A stretch of DNA of 64,000 nucleotides from Bugula neritina. Taxonomy: Eukaryota; Bryozoa; Gymnolaemata; Cheilostomatida; Bugulidae. Made by a program: the position numbers and the translations under genes. A model generated the notes under the pieces. The model was not told where the DNA came from, did not search any database, and saw only the letters and a program-made list of their open reading frames with translations. The DNA lies in the NCBI GenBank assembly GCA_964035545.1, contig OZ037767.1, positions 16,667,581 through 16,731,580 of the forward strand, read 5' to 3'. Of this stretch, positions 35,472 through 49,415 are shown in pieces; within the stretch, counting starts at the first letter, position 1; the number at the start of each line of letters is the position of its first letter.

Positions 35472-38400
35472 AAAGATTTAACTTAAAATACATGTTGGCA
35501 ACCACATACAAGTATTGGCAGATACAAAAAAAAACATTGAGCAACATATGCTTTTAGGAGTTGCATTATCAACTTCTTCCTCAGCATCATTAAAAATATA
35601 TCATTGAAAGAAGACAATTTTGGCTTTGTGTTTTCTATATGTTTATTATTGTTATAGGTCCTTATAGATACACGCGCACACACACGTCTATATACATATA
35701 TATAATATATTAATAAATAATCTAATACAATATAAGCATGATTTATTATTTTTAAAACTTTTTTCCTTGAACTGCTATAGATGCATTTTTTGACTGATGG
35801 TTACTGCAATTTCAAAGTTAACAGATAAAGCATGTTCGAGTATTCTAGTGTTCTAGTATAATATACTAGAACATATACATGAACATATTATGTTCATGTT
35901 GAAACGTAGCAAAAGAGTTTATGTTTTCACAAGAATTTATATGAGCAACGTAAACTAGAACTTATTAGGCAAGCTCAGTTTTATTATTTATATAGTTACT
36001 GCATGCACCTAAATGGTGACAATTAGAATATAATATATATTCAAAGCATGAAATTATCTCAACTGGCCATTCAATCCTTTTTATTGCAGTTTGTATATGA
36101 ATTTTAACAGCATTCTAGCTCAAAGCTTATGTTGATCAATTTAATTCACAGTTAGTTTGAGGTCGTGCTTTTCAGTTTCTGGCTGTTTGCCAGGTGCTTT
36201 ACGTTCTATATGAACAATGTTCCACTGATACTCTATATTCCAACCTGCTGCCTAGCTAGTTCTATTTTCTTATCATAATCTTTGATGTAATTACAGAATT
36301 GGTGTGATACATTTTTTTGGCAACCATCAGAGTTATTAAATACAGTAATGGTACCTATAATAATATATTATTATCATTATAATATATTATAATATAGTAT
36401 CATGTGTTTTTTATCATATTGCGCATAATATATATTTTATTATTGTTGTTGCGCAAACAAGTGCAATTAACCTAGTTTTTAAAATGTACCTCTAAATTAT
36501 CAGAATATTAGTTTAAATATTTTCATAGTTTGTTAGGTAAACCTAAAAAAAGAGGCTGTATTCCCAAAGTAAAGGGTGTTGAAATATGAACTATATTAGA
36601 TTAGCCACTCTGCTACCAAGTGCATCAGTATATAATATATGGCTAGCTGTAATGCTTTGTCTCCTGTGGCTGGCTGTGATCTGTTAACTTGGCCAACTTC
36701 CAAGAGTTTAAAATTGGCGCAATTATTCAAGAGGTTAGTTATATACACACTGCAGAGAGCCAGCACGTGGTCATACTAACCTTGCTATTATCAGTACTTA
36801 TTATATACAACTGCCAGTTGGGGTAGGCTACCAACACCAAATTTTGCTCCATAATATACCTTAAACACAATGCAGCAACATAATTTTTAGTTTCAAATTA
36901 CAATGCCACCCTTACAGGAGCTGTGGGCTTCATAAACATTCATATGATTAGAGAGTTATGCTATAGGCCCTATAACTGTGCTAGTCTATGAAGAAAAAAC
37001 ACACCATTGTCAAAGTTTACTTCAAGTATGTTGTTTTCCAAAAACTCAGTTTTGTCCATCACTCTTTTGCATACAAATACTTATGTAATAACATACAGTT
37101 CAAGTTTTATTTTGGAGCACATCTGCAAACTCTACAATAATAGGCAAGAGCATGCTTTACCAGTCTATTTCAGACCTGTTTTTGTAGCTAGTAATATGCA
37201 AGCTATACTTATTTTTTAACTTTTGGGTTATTTGTTCAAAACCATTAGCTTTGCTAGTAACCCGAGACTATTGCAACAGTTTATGAAAATAGCTAGCCAC
37301 TGCTATAGTCAACATTAATTGACAGCCTAATAATTAAAACCCATATTTTGAGGCTCCAAATATTTATGTAATGATAGTTTCTAATATAGTGCTCATACTA
37401 TTCATGATGGCTGTGTGGTCCAGAGGTTAAAGGCGCCAGTGATGTGTTTGTTGGTGGTGGTTCAACCCTACTCTGTGGCAAATTTTTTTGTCAACTTATG
37501 CAAATCCTACTCATGCATAATAAATATGGCTATTTTGAAATATTATTATTCAACAGGAGGACAACATACATGCATACTAATTAGTTACTGAACACTGCAT
37601 GGGCTAAACCTTAAATTGATTTTATGGAATACAATGTACATAAATGAATTATATGTGAGTTAGAGAAACTGAAAGTGCACCTGCTGCACTATAGACAGAC
37701 CTTTACTGACAAGACTGCAAAGTGAAGTGAGGTGATTTAGCTGAAATTAACTCTGCCAAACAAACGAAGAACTATGTTTTGCTGAGGCATTTTCAACAGA
37801 TTGTAACATGGTGAGAAGATGCAACTAACTGCTAATGTAAAATAGGGTACATTACATTGGCAGATATCCAATATATTGCCAATTTGTGCGAGAGGGTACT
37901 ATATGTTATTGTGATAGCGCACAGAGCAGCAAACGTACTAGGAACGTTATAATTAGTCACAGGAGCGTAACTAGAACCACTATATGAAGAATTTAGATAA
38001 TTGCAGTGAAACTTGAAAAATGGTGTACGTTTTGACCAAATTGTGAAGAGCATAAACATAATTTCGAAAAACAAAGAAAGATATTAGAGAAAACATATCA
38101 AGGAATGTCAAGTTTGAATTTCATCATTAAAATAGGAATTAGATATCATATTATGTGCAAACTTTCATAATTGTAAGCTGATCACTGTAGCACTTCGAGT
38201 ATTCATGACTTTCATCATTCCAAAGCCATCCACTATAGCAAATTTATGTTCTGAAACCTACTAGCAGTTGCTGGCATGGGCTACTTGTTTGTGTTACTCA
38301 AGTGATAAGAGCATTGTGTGAACTAATTAACAGCTATGTGCAATTCCTATTCAGATTTTATTACCAACACTTGTTGCTGCTATTATCATTTGCGGTTGCT

Positions 38401-38824
38401 TCATTAAATAGGTTGTCTGGAAATTCACTTATTACTAGTAAGTATGTACATGCTATAACTGGGAGAACTAGTATATCTTCATACAGCAATTATATTATGG
38501 CTGGCCAAGCATTGATCAACCTTTATCAACAGCTCCTCAATTTCTGCAAGTGCACATCAAAATGTACATCACAAATCAATGTTTTATAAACTAAAATGTC
38601 AAAGCACATTAGCGTCAGAGTTCATGCTGCAGTGGGTTACCAACATGTAAACTGGGCAAGTGGCTGAGCCAGCAGTTTATAATATCAGTATATTCATTAT
38701 GCTTTGAACTATAAAATCTTAGCTAGAACTTTATTATAGCTCTTCGACTTTAAAAAATTCAAGCTGCATATATTAAACTAAGATATGGTCATACCAGTTA
38801 TGTAAACATAAACTAGAATAACCT
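35472..38824. other. Interior between inverted repeats, no gene recognised
   Basis: AT-rich sequence enclosed by the inverted arms at 35267-35409 and 38825-38965. It contains a tRNA-like sequence at 37409-37480. A 95-codon frame at 38302-38589 has no recognisable domain. No transposase was seen. Confidence 0.45.
37409..37480 (+). repeat. tRNA-derived SINE-like sequence
   Basis: It reads GGCTGTGTGGTCCAGAGGTT at the start, with an A-box-like TGGTCCAGAGG, and has a B-box-like GGTTCAACCC at 37459-37468, 72 bases long overall. The anticodon arm does not pair cleanly, so a SINE head or tRNA pseudogene is likelier than a working tRNA. Confidence 0.45.
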
Positions 38825-38965
38825 GGTATTCAGTGAATTAGCAGCCTCTATAGAGTTATGATGCTGAGGCTAAACAACGGATGATGGGCTCACCCCTTTA
38901 ATTATTAACTGTAAATATTTCAACAATTAAAAGCTGTAATTTTTATAAGAGCAATAGAGAAGTAT
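38825..38965 (-). repeat. Inverted repeat, right arm
   Basis: Reverse-complement partner of 35267-35409, ending GCAATAGAGAAGTAT. The adjacent bases (TTA and TA on both sides) are compatible with a short target duplication but are too AT-rich to be decisive. Confidence 0.7.
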
Positions 38966-40442
38966 TAAATAAGACAATCAGCATGAATCTCACAAATCCT
39001 TTATTCAGTGACTGAGAATAATTTGTATAATAATTATTTGCTGTGAAAGATTCAAGCACTTAGAATGCTTAGGTTCAAAGTTAGTGTCATTTCCTGAGGC
39101 AAGTGAAGTGATATGAAAATTGAGAAAAACATGTATTATACAGGTTATAAACTTAGCAAGAAAAGTTATGTTATTGCGATAATTAGGAAAATTAAAGACC
39201 TTAGTCTATCTCAATTTCTCCACTAATGCATCTACATATCAGCCGATTTCTTCACCACTTATCAGGAGCAAACTGGGAGGCAGACCAAGATATCTACAAT
39301 AATAAAAATAACATGGGGAATTAAGAATTTATATGTACAGCTTTTCTGAAACAACTTGTTTCTATACCAGAAATCGATTGACAATGACCATTAAAGCAGT
39401 AATTAGTGAAACTGAAAAACCTCAAAACAAAAATTTCATAAAAAACATAACACTTGTGGTAGAACTATGAGTACTAGTAGATGAGACTACAACAAAACTT
39501 TACTTTTTAGCACAATGGCTGGTATTTTATGTAATGAATCTGCAAAAGCAAATATCCAAATTATTGTATGAGCTATGTACAATGAAGGGAGAGTAGACAG
39601 TCTTCTATGTAGGCAGTAAGTTGGGGGTTAATGGGGTTGACCAGCAGTGAGGAACACCTTGAATGGCAATAAAGACTGTAGGTCAGAGCATATTGATAGG
39701 TTGTAAACATAAATTTACATCAGAGGTTACTTGCTGCAACATAATGACAACGTAATATGAACCTGGTTTTTACCACTATTGTGAATTTGTCAATGCACTA
39801 ACTTGAGTGGATGTTTACATGATCTAAATGCAGAATTGCACTAAATAACCCCTAGAAATGATCTGGTACGTTCCTGGTAAACCTAACAAATAAATATTTA
39901 GACATGACATTCCTAAAATGTTGCAAATTGGAGTTTTGAAGTCAATCTCAAATCCTAAAACACCAAAAATGCAACACCTAATAAAACGCTTACAGAAAGC
40001 GAAAATAATGTATATAATTGGCTGCTTGTGACACATTATTAAAAGAATAATTCATTTCCAAATGCTAATTTACATTTTCAATGGGGTTATATAGGTGATT
40101 TCAGACCTGTACTAAAAAGTCTATCACAGCAGCATATTGTTAAACTGGAGCAGATGTGAAAAAACTAAGTATTTTCACTAAATATGATTGATGTTATACA
40201 CTAAGTTACCAAGCATTGCATTTCCAAATTGATTTTTCATTAAAATATGTTTGGAAAGATGAGACCCCAACCATAAGTAAATGCAAACCACAAGCACAAG
40301 TCCATATGTATGAGCATCCATTCCCATAATGCAAAATCAAAATGGAATGATAGTAAGTTTAAAACCTTGCACCATTATCATGTAGCCAGTTTACCTGAAC
40401 TGGTGTAGAAAACCCTTGTGCTAACCTCTTCTATGCTATAAT
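38966..40442. other. No gene seen; possible 3' region of the minus-strand gene
   Basis: AT-rich sequence downstream of the minus-strand gene that ends at 40443. It could hold its 3' UTR. No supported exon was found. Confidence 0.4.
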
Positions 40443-43323
40443 TCAAATATCGGAGCTCTTAGTTTTCCTGGTGAAAGATGGATCGGGCAACTTTCCTTCA
40501 ACACTAAAAAGAAATAATAGTACATGAGAATATTATACACTAACCATTAAAATGACAATCAAAAATACCAAATATGAATTATGAAGTTTTGGGAAAATAC
40601 AAACAAGATCAGCCAACATTAAATATGAATTAGCCACCTTTAGGGTCAAAACAATTATCAACAACCTATGAAGCCCTTTATCAAACTATAAACAATGAAC
40701 CAATGGCTGCCAGGTCTGCTTTCTACATTGAAACAGATTTTTAAGTTTCTGGCAATATGACCAACAAGTTTTGCAGAGTCTGAGATGGTTAGGCCAAGTG
40801 TACAGAATGGGAAATAGTTGGTGACCAAGACAGCTGCTTTACTCTCAATTGAAAGATGAAGAAAGAAATAGGGGAGGCCTAGAGAGAGGGGGGGGAGGCA
40901 GAGAGAGACCTAGCAATATCAAAATTAGCTATACATGCCGAGTCTCTGCCACTTGCTACTGTAGCATTTTAACGATATTGCGTACCATTATAATAATTTA
41001 CTACTATTTTTGTAAAGTTATTTGATGCAAAATTAACAAGTGACTAAAAATAATACATGAAACATAACATGATACATTTACAGCATTGAACTCAAATAAT
41101 TCAAAACCTACACTGAATAATTGTTCAACTAACATCACATGAAAATATGTGTCTATTCCTACATATGTTCAGCTGGTTTTAATGCATGGTTGCCTCTTCA
41201 GCATTACATCAGAGAGCAGCATTTTGCGATAGCCTCTGGAATAGTTAATCGGAATTTAAACTTAGTGAACACAAAACAATAGATTACGTACTACAATGGT
41301 GCTCACTACAGATTAGACATCTGCTCAAGTAGATACTGGAGATTTTAGGTTTTTCATAGCATTTAACACCTACCCACACTTTCTGAGCTTCAAATTTGTA
41401 CAACATTATTTTGTTTTCCTCTAGTTTCATAGTTCTTTTGATAGTCTATTAGTGGTTAGCAAACAGACTAAAAAGAAATGATCTTCATTTCCAATGGTCT
41501 AAAATATAATACAAATAGATATAAATTTCATTACAAGGAGCAGCTGTGGCCTAGGGTTTAGAAATCTGGTTTAGTAAGCCAGTAGTCATGGGTTCACTGC
41601 CCAGTAAAAGCCATCTTTGATGTTAAGCATCCACATCCAGTAAAACTGTGCAGGGGAGTAATAAATTATGCTAACTTCTTTTAGCATGCAAATTTACGAT
41701 TATAAAAAGCTTATAAATGAATGCTACATTTTAACAGTGAACAAATAGTAAATGAACAAATGTGTTCGAAAGCATTAAAAACTAATAAAATTAACCCTGC
41801 CATCCAATACTGCCAAGAACTTTAGACTAGAGAACAAGCGTTTCATGCTTAAAGTTGGAGAATGATGCTGTAAGGTGCTGATGTGTAACAAATAACTGAA
41901 GGTCACGAATACTTTTCCTTGGGGAGTTAGTGGCCACAGCCTGAGTTTAGGAAAATTTTCACTCACTTGAACACGTGTCCATGAGCATAGCTCACAATAA
42001 GGAGAATCACCGTTTCAGTGCGCCCTAGAAAAAAGATAGTGTCAATATATGAAATTGTGAGAAGCAAATTATAACAATAGCTAAATAAGGCAAAAATGTT
42101 AAGAAATTATATGTATACTCTAGAAGTTATCATGTAACAGATAAATGCATAATTGACAACTGATTGAATAAACATAGATGACCAATAATTTCACTTCACT
42201 TAAATATAATATAAAATACTAGCGATTATTTGAAACACAAATGACCCAAATATTTTTTAGAATTTGATTGGACAATTTGAATAATTTACCATTGATTATA
42301 GAGATGACTTTGAGGGTGTAAGCTACAAATTTTTTAACCATTGTATTGTTACACAATTGGCAAGTTGATGGGAGTAGAGACAGCCTTTCACCTAAAACAT
42401 AGATTACAAGCTAAAACAGTGTTTTAGCTTAAAACAACACATTATAAATTGTTGGGTATAAAAAATGCAAAATAATAGTAACAACACCTAAAATTGGTGA
42501 TGGCTGGTTAATTAAAATAAAAGTTACTAAAAATTACCTACTAATCAAGAGTTTCCTAGTTCCCATGCCAGTAATTGTATTCCTATGAAGAATTGATCGG
42601 ATTTTGTCCCATTTAACTGAGGTAGCCTCTATATACATTGGTGCTCTTTGAGGCTGTCGGGCATACTGCTCAAGGAGTTCTAACAATTGTTGAACATCTG
42701 AAAACATAAACAGCCTTAAATTGTAGTAAAAAAGTTAGCATATATATAGGTGTCTGACAGTATTTTGAAAGTGAGATAAAGAAGTTGTATGTACAATTCA
42801 TTACATTCTATGAGCCATAAATACATGAATATTATCAGGTGCTTATTGGCTGTAAAAAGCCTAATTTGGACTTAATATTATTTATTCGTGTTTTTACAAG
42901 TTGATTAGGTGGCTAAAATACAAAATTAGGTAGGAAACTTTACGTTCACGCAATAATTTTTCATTTTCGCCATTTACAGTACTACAACATTTAGGATCAT
43001 TGTGTGATGGTTATGTTTATCAAAATCTAAAATGAACATATCAAAATTGTGCAGCAAAAATTGTGCCAGTACAAAAACAACATTTATGTATTCACCAGAA
43101 CTTTTCTTTAGAATAGATGTAAAAATAACCTGTCAATTGCTCTGAGGCAGCTTTTTTCAACTCATCACTTATATTTTCAGCTTGGTCTAACAGGTTTGTG
43201 ACAATTCTAAAAGATTGAACAAATTCAATATTGTGTATGGAGAAAACTGATTAAAAACCAAGCTACAAAACTCATCATAGTTAGTATAACATGCACTTAC
43301 TTTCTTGACGCCTTTTCAATCAT
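40443..43323 (-). CDS. Unidentified 157-residue protein, six coding exons
   Basis: Minus-strand exons: 43323-43301, 43206-43130, 42697-42538, 42384-42290, 42024-41967 and 40503-40443. All five joins are GT-AG and keep phase (lengths 23, 77, 160, 95, 58 and 61, giving 158 codons with the TGA at 40445-40443). The ATG at 43323 is the first after an in-frame TGA at 43332-43330. The protein starts MIEKASRKIVTNLLDQAEN, has a helical acidic first third (LLELLEQYARQPQ), a Lys/Arg-rich middle, a CQLC pair, a hydrophobic stretch TVILLIVSYAHG, and a basic C terminus (TRKTKSSDI). The acceptor of the fourth exon (TGAAAG) is weak; the stronger AG just before it would give a stop. I do not recognise the family. 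Upstream non-coding exons are possible. Confidence 0.5.
41535..41620 (+). repeat. tRNA-derived SINE-like sequence
   Basis: A-box-like TGTGGCCTAGGGTTTAG and B-box-like GGGTTCACTGCCC (41590-41602) at tRNA spacing. Arms do not fold well. It lies in the last intron of the 157-residue gene, on the opposite strand. Confidence 0.4.
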
Positions 43324-43434
43324 CGTTTTTCAAGTTGCAAATTGTTTCAGTACCATTTTTGATTTTATCTTCCTCGATACCTTTTTCTGCCAAAGCCTCA
43401 AGTTGGGATAAACAGACTGAATAGCTTTATTCAT

Positions 43435-44140
43435 CGTTATCCATGGTCTATAAATCATTTTAAACAAATATTTTCAACTTGTTAATGGTTATGCATATAT
43501 TTTTATATTTTGAGAATGACCATTATGAACATCTTATTTTCAACTATGACTAGGACACTCATAGTAATAGTGAACCCTAATTATCTATACACCAATATTG
43601 TTCACTACATTCTTAACAGTTAAATACATATAATAATATTCAGAAACATAATATACCCCGTGTTAATTAGCTATATGCAATTTCACCAGCTCCAGGCTAG
43701 GATCCCAATTCATTGCAAAACTTCTTTTTATTACTATTGCGTCGATTATAAGTGAGTAAATACTTATAGTTATACTCATAGTGTTTTCATCAAGAATGAA
43801 CCTAAATTGTAGTTAGTTAGTCACTCACACTGGGTAACTTTTAAATTTATTGCATTATGATTATAATTATTGGAACAGAAAACAACGAAGTTCCAAATTG
43901 AAAGAGAAAGAATCAGTACTGTAAGTGATTATAACTAAATATAAGTTAACGGACTGAGACTACCATTAGATTTTTCTTAGTAAACAAACGCATAATCAAT
44001 TAATAATGAAATATAACTTGATACCAACTCATAGTCATAGGGCGTAGTGATAGTCATAAAAATTATCTATTACAGCATTAGATTAGACTTACTCTTACTA
44101 CCTACTGGTAATACTAATTGAGTAATCAGTAATAGTAATA
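43435..44140. other. 5' region of the minus-strand gene, no gene seen
   Basis: AT-rich DNA upstream of the 157-residue gene. A promoter may lie here, but no specific signal stands out. Confidence 0.35.
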
Positions 44141-46130
44141 ACTAACTATTAAGGTATTAGACATCAGAACTACTAGTAGGTCTACTAGTACTACTACTAG
44201 TAACTAGAGTACTACTACTACTACTAGTACTACTGTACTACTACTACTACTACTAGTACTACTACGTCTACTGTACTAGTAGTAATAATAATTTATATCA
44301 AAAATGAGCACATTGTTTTACTAATAATATTATCAACCTAATAGCAATAGTACCAACCTGATTCGTAATGGGTTTTCTTGAAGAATGGAACTAGATTGTA
44401 ATTACTAACATGTGTATACTGTACATACTAAATTAGTCTCTAATAATATATTATTATGAAACTTATGATTATCGCCCCATTTGCGGAGCAGTTAGGCCGA
44501 ATTTATTATGAACACAAGAGGCGAGTAAGCTTGCGCAGATAAATTACTGGCCACTATGATAGACTAGACCTGTTTTGACCGAATATCGGTTTTACTTGAA
44601 CCTCGCCCCAAGGTCCAATGCCTAATCGGAGTCCGCTGCTCCTTTGATCAAATGACCCAAAGATCCAATTTAAATTAGGAATACCATAGGCGTACTCAAA
44701 CTTATAGGCTAGGGCATATGCATGGTTATTATTGAAAAATAGATTAATAATTATTAGTAATACTACTACTAATAGTAATACTAATACGAATGCACTAATG
44801 GTAATAGTTATAATGTCACGATTAGACATTACATTTGCTCTTACTCTTAGTTAATGTTATACTTATAATAATAATAATCATATTTATAAATATGAATATC
44901 ACTCTCTCTCTGACTCTCACTCTAAGTCTAAGTCTATCAGTATCACTATCAGTATCACTGCCAGTATAGCTATAACTATTACTATAAGTATCACTCAATC
45001 AGTTTCATTATGACTATGATAAAATCATAAAATGATAAATAATTCACTGATAGTCATAGTGATAACAGTTACTGATTAGAGTGATATTAAATTAGTAATC
45101 AGCATAAATGTGGGTATAACTATCACTGTAGTACTCTTAATCATAATCATAATGATTATGATAATCATAATGGTAGTGATATGAGTATCACTATCAGTAT
45201 GGGACCAACTAATACTAATAGTAATACTGTAAAGTGTAATACTAATACTAATAGTGATAGTATCAAATCGAAATTGATCAATAGTAAATATAGTTATACT
45301 TAAACTTAAAGACTTATACTTATAGTAGTAATACTAATAGTAATAGTTATGCTTATAGTATTAGAACCTTATACTATGTCTATAGTCTATGACGGTATGA
45401 CATACCCATAAATGGTGATGTCTAAGTCCTACTTTAAAGTAGCAGTTAAACTTAAAGTTTGATATTCTACTCTGTATAACTGAGACTGAGTATCATACAC
45501 CTTACATGTCATGCTGAGTATCATTATGATTATCACTTTAGGTTTATGAGTATCACTTTCAGTAAGATACTCATACTGTGACTATGAGTTATACTTATAG
45601 TCATACCCCGATACCCATACTTCTACTACTAGTGATCTACTCCTACTCCTAGTTCTACGGGCAAGGCTACTCACTCATATTCATAGTCATAGTAATTGAT
45701 AGTGGTGTAACCTAAACTAATACAATAACCAATGCCAAAAGACAAGGTAAAGCTAAAATTAAAAGTAGAAACCTAAGGGTCATAAATCATATATGTAATG
45801 GTGTTTTAGTTTATGTTTGTTTATGCTCATTTTATGTTTATGCTACCAAGTACCAACTCATCAGTCACTTAGTTTTATAGTGATAATTATACTTATACTT
45901 ATAGCCTACGCCCTATAGCTTATTTAATTTTGACTCTACCTTGCCCTTTGGCATTGATTTAGTTTTGATTAAATTGTTATATTTAATGTTTTTCATGAAC
46001 TTTATGAAGTTTTATTGATAAGTTATCATATAGTAATACTAATAGTAATAGTGATAATTGTATCATAATGATGATATTGATATATAAAATATTATGACCA
46101 TCAATGTATCACTGTGAATGTAATAATTTT
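44140..46130. repeat. Degenerate TAC/TAG and ATA-type trinucleotide-derived tract
   Basis: About 2 kb of short runs such as TACTACTACTAG (44160-44290), AATACTAATAG (44750-44800, 45200-45260) and TATCACTATCAG (44940-45000), mixed with AATCATAATCATAATG (45130-45170). It looks like an old simple repeat that has decayed in place. A 91-codon minus-strand frame at 44554-44829 arises in it and is not convincing as a gene. Confidence 0.6.
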
Positions 46131-47279
46131 TATATAAGTAAATTAATTTACTATTAAATAAAACTTGTGCAAGTTTATAGTTGGCATCCCTGTGAGAAAC
46201 CCCTGATGGGAAAGGTTTTTTTGTTAAATGGGGCTAAGGAATTATTTATTTGGAGCATAGGAGCAATTATGACTGGATGCTTTTCCTAACAAATGGCAGT
46301 AATGAAAAATTGAATATGATTGTTATCTAATCATTATGTGAGGTTAACCTTTATGTTAGGAATCTCAATAGCACGAGCATACAATTCAATCATCGCCATG
46401 TTGGCTGTGATTTTCTTAATCATACTTATTAAGTTTGCAGTTTTTGATATTTGATGGATATAGTATTCATAATAATAGTCACTTAAATTTGATGGTAATA
46501 TTGATCAATAAATTTCAAGTACACTGACTAAATCTAATGACTACTGGTAATGAAACTAACGACACTCAAACTGATTTGCCTCAAGACTGAACTATGTTTT
46601 CTAAGTGATGACAGACTAAGATTAAGTTTAATAATAGGGCAGTAGTACATTTAACTAGAAGTATAAGCTAAAGTATACAACCATAAGTGAGTAACCATGA
46701 TGTTATCTCGACCAACGCAATCTCAATACTAATACCTGATTTATTGAGAATGTTACTATATATTTGAGTATGAGTATGTAACTGTATCAATATGATGAAA
46801 CTTATACAGTTATGCACATAGTGCTAGTGAAAGTATCTCAAACCGTTGCAAAATCCAACTTTATTCAAAACTTTGCTACAAATACTTGAGTTTTAATTTT
46901 AAGGTTGATCATAAAGGGTTAAAATTATTGTGAATAAATTTATTTTAACTGTTCATTTTGCTTCAAAATTATCTTTTAATTCAATGAAGTTTTAATGAAT
47001 ATTAATTTATTTATATTTCAACAAGTCACTGTTTTAATTAATATAGGTATAAGTTTAGGTATCTAATAACTTTAACCATCATTACATTCATCATTTTTAA
47101 TTTTTATGCCAATTGCTAAATTATAATACCCATACTGATATCACCACTATTGAATTATTTTTCTCATTCACCTATGTTTGTAATACGGTTATTGCTTGTT
47201 AGTTAGTAGCATATATAACAACTATAGTAATAGCTATAACTACAAGCATATTTAATATGCTAAGGTATATTGAGAGATT
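46131..47279. other. AT-rich stretch, no gene seen
   Basis: Only short open frames, no splice-supported exon and no repeat partner elsewhere in the window. Confidence 0.45.
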
Positions 47280-47830
47280 GTCATAAATATCTCAGTGATC
47301 ATATGCATGACACCCTTAGCATTCATGTCTTGAACATCTAGCCATGGATCCCTTTATATTGTTTTCAGTGTTGAATGCCCATCCTGCATGAATGCTTTGC
47401 CTTCATTTGGGAGGTGGTAAATTGATTGGATTTTATGTAAAATTCCTTAAGCTCTTGTTTCAGGACATCCTCAAACCTTAGATATAAGTTCTTCTAGCTG
47501 GATGAGTTCCTTTTGATATTAATGCATGCAATCGAGTGCGGTGGATGAGATACTTTGGCATGTTGACCAGCCCAGTGAAGACAGAAGAAATTCAGTTTTG
47601 ACGATGGAGAATCCGGGTCTGTGATTTCAAATACATCTTCATTTACCATTTTATCTTCCCAGATTTTACTCAACATGCATTTTAAACTCCAGGTATGAAA
47701 AGTGCTGAGCTTTGATTCTTGCAGTCCACATGTTGCCCATTTTTTTCATCCACAAGGAAGAATGCTGAGAACACAAAATGCGTAGACTTTTCTATTGGCG
47801 TGAATATTAGGGTGTTTGTCCATATTTGCT
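47280..47830 (-). mobile_element. Decayed LINE C-terminal region
   Basis: In broken minus-strand frames the translation resembles the C-terminal part of RTE/CR1-like reverse transcriptase proteins: a VLSILPCG-like segment, KIWEDKMVNEDVF, HWAGQHAKVSHPPHSI (compare the family's WAGHVARM-type motif) and FEDVLKQELKEF. Stops and frameshifts separate these pieces. It differs from the LINE in C3 intron 8. Confidence 0.45.
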
Positions 47831-49415
47831 AGTTCACAAAGCGGAATTATTTTGGTATTTGTCATATCCTGCAGAGCCCATTTAAATGTTTGAGCAGAAA
47901 AAGTAAAAATAAATATTTTGCAGTGTGTTTACTGTTTTGATGATGGTTTTAGGGAAACATCTAGATTTACCATTCATGTACTTGTGACAGGCCTGTGTTT
48001 CAGCGATTATAGGAGAGTATAATTTTTCTTTAATAGAAATTGAGTCATGCAAGGGAAGCTGGTTTCCTTACTTTATTAAGCAAAATTTGCTATCACAACA
48101 ACAGAAGTGTTGCTAGCCTTGATTTGGAAACATTTTATATTTATAACTCTGAAGCTTATTTTGAGACATTTGGCTGCTTGTTGGATAGATTGCATAGCAT
48201 CTTTACTTGCACTAATACTTAGAAGCATTTACTTGGTTTTCCTATAGTTTTATTTTGAATGTTTTTATGATATATTGCAGAACTGTGGGTTCATTCTACT
48301 TGTAAGTATATTCCATAGGTCTAACTCAAACCCTGTGAATTTTCAAGTTACTATGGCAAGCTATGATGAAAGAAATGCTAAACTGGACAGGTAATAGAAA
48401 AGAAAGTCCGATAATTTTTTTAATTGCAATTTAAATTACTTAGCTTGCATTACTCAGCAGTATGGTAGCAGTGGTAGAACCAGCAGCAGTAGTAGATCAT
48501 AGTATAGTAGTATTGATAAAATGATTGATAGATTAGAACTGTAATTTTGAATATTAAAAATATGACAATGCCACTGTGCGCCATAAATTTCTTGTTGGCC
48601 ATTAAAATCAGCCATTAAATCAGTTTTCTTTTGGCTAGAACAAGCACTGCTGCCTGGACATAGTAATATATTATATGTATGGACTGTATGTTAATTATAT
48701 GTAGAGGAATTATTTTTGCTAGCTTTATTAAAAAACCCTGCTTGTTTCTCATATTATTGTATTGTCAGTTTCAGCAATTTCAGGCCAGATAAATTTAAAT
48801 TATACCTTGCAAATTTTAGGCCTGTTCCAGTCTACCTGTCAACACATTTGTTTGATCTAATCTAATTATGATGGCCTTCCAAGCAATGTAGTTAGCAAAA
48901 GTGAGAGAACTAATATTGCTTTTTCAGCCTATATTATGTTTAAAACCAGTAAAATAATAGAAATCATGAAACTAGTAATAGGCAATCCTATAATGCTGTT
49001 TAATAAACTTATTTGCGCTGTTACTTTAGTGATTTCGACGCTGTTTTATAAATTATTAGCAATCTTTCAAAGATGAATAAATATACATTTTCTTTTAGTA
49101 TGTCACCAATTGGAATATTTTGACCTGTATACCTATCTAGTGGAGGTGTTAATTTGTAAACATATTGGTTTTGCCAAGATTATTGATTAAAGCAGTTGCT
49201 GAAAGCCAAAATAAAATGCTAACCAAAGTTCATATCTAGTGGGCTACAATTTGCCAACTTCTATAAAGCATATAATAGCTAGTAATTGTTTCTATGCTGT
49301 ACCACTTGACGGTCTGTTCTCTTTTACCTTACTCTATATTATGCTGTATAAATTCTAGCACACTTATCTGGTTTTTAATCATTTCTTGCACCATATGCCA
49401 ATAATTTTTACGTAG
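47831..49415. other. No confident gene; possible upstream exon
   Basis: A possible plus-strand exon at about 48320-48392 (acceptor CATAG, donor ACAG/GTAATA) encodes NPVNFQVTMASYDERNAK-like sequence, but its phase does not fit the exon at 49416. The rest is AT-rich without supported features. Confidence 0.3.

Noticed and set aside
37409-37480. Functional tRNA gene
   Set aside because: A- and B-box-like sequences exist but the anticodon stem does not pair and there is no clean terminator; SINE or pseudogene is likelier.
38302-38589. 95-codon plus-strand frame
   Set aside because: No recognisable domain, splice context or paralogue; composition is like the surrounding AT-rich DNA.
44554-44829. 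91-codon minus-strand frame with a hydrophobic stretch
   Set aside because: It lies in the degenerate TAC/ATA tract, and the hydrophobic stretch comes from the repeat.
48320-48392. Plus-strand exon joined to the exon at 49416
   Set aside because: The phase after the donor does not match the frame that continues to 50716, so I did not include it in the model.
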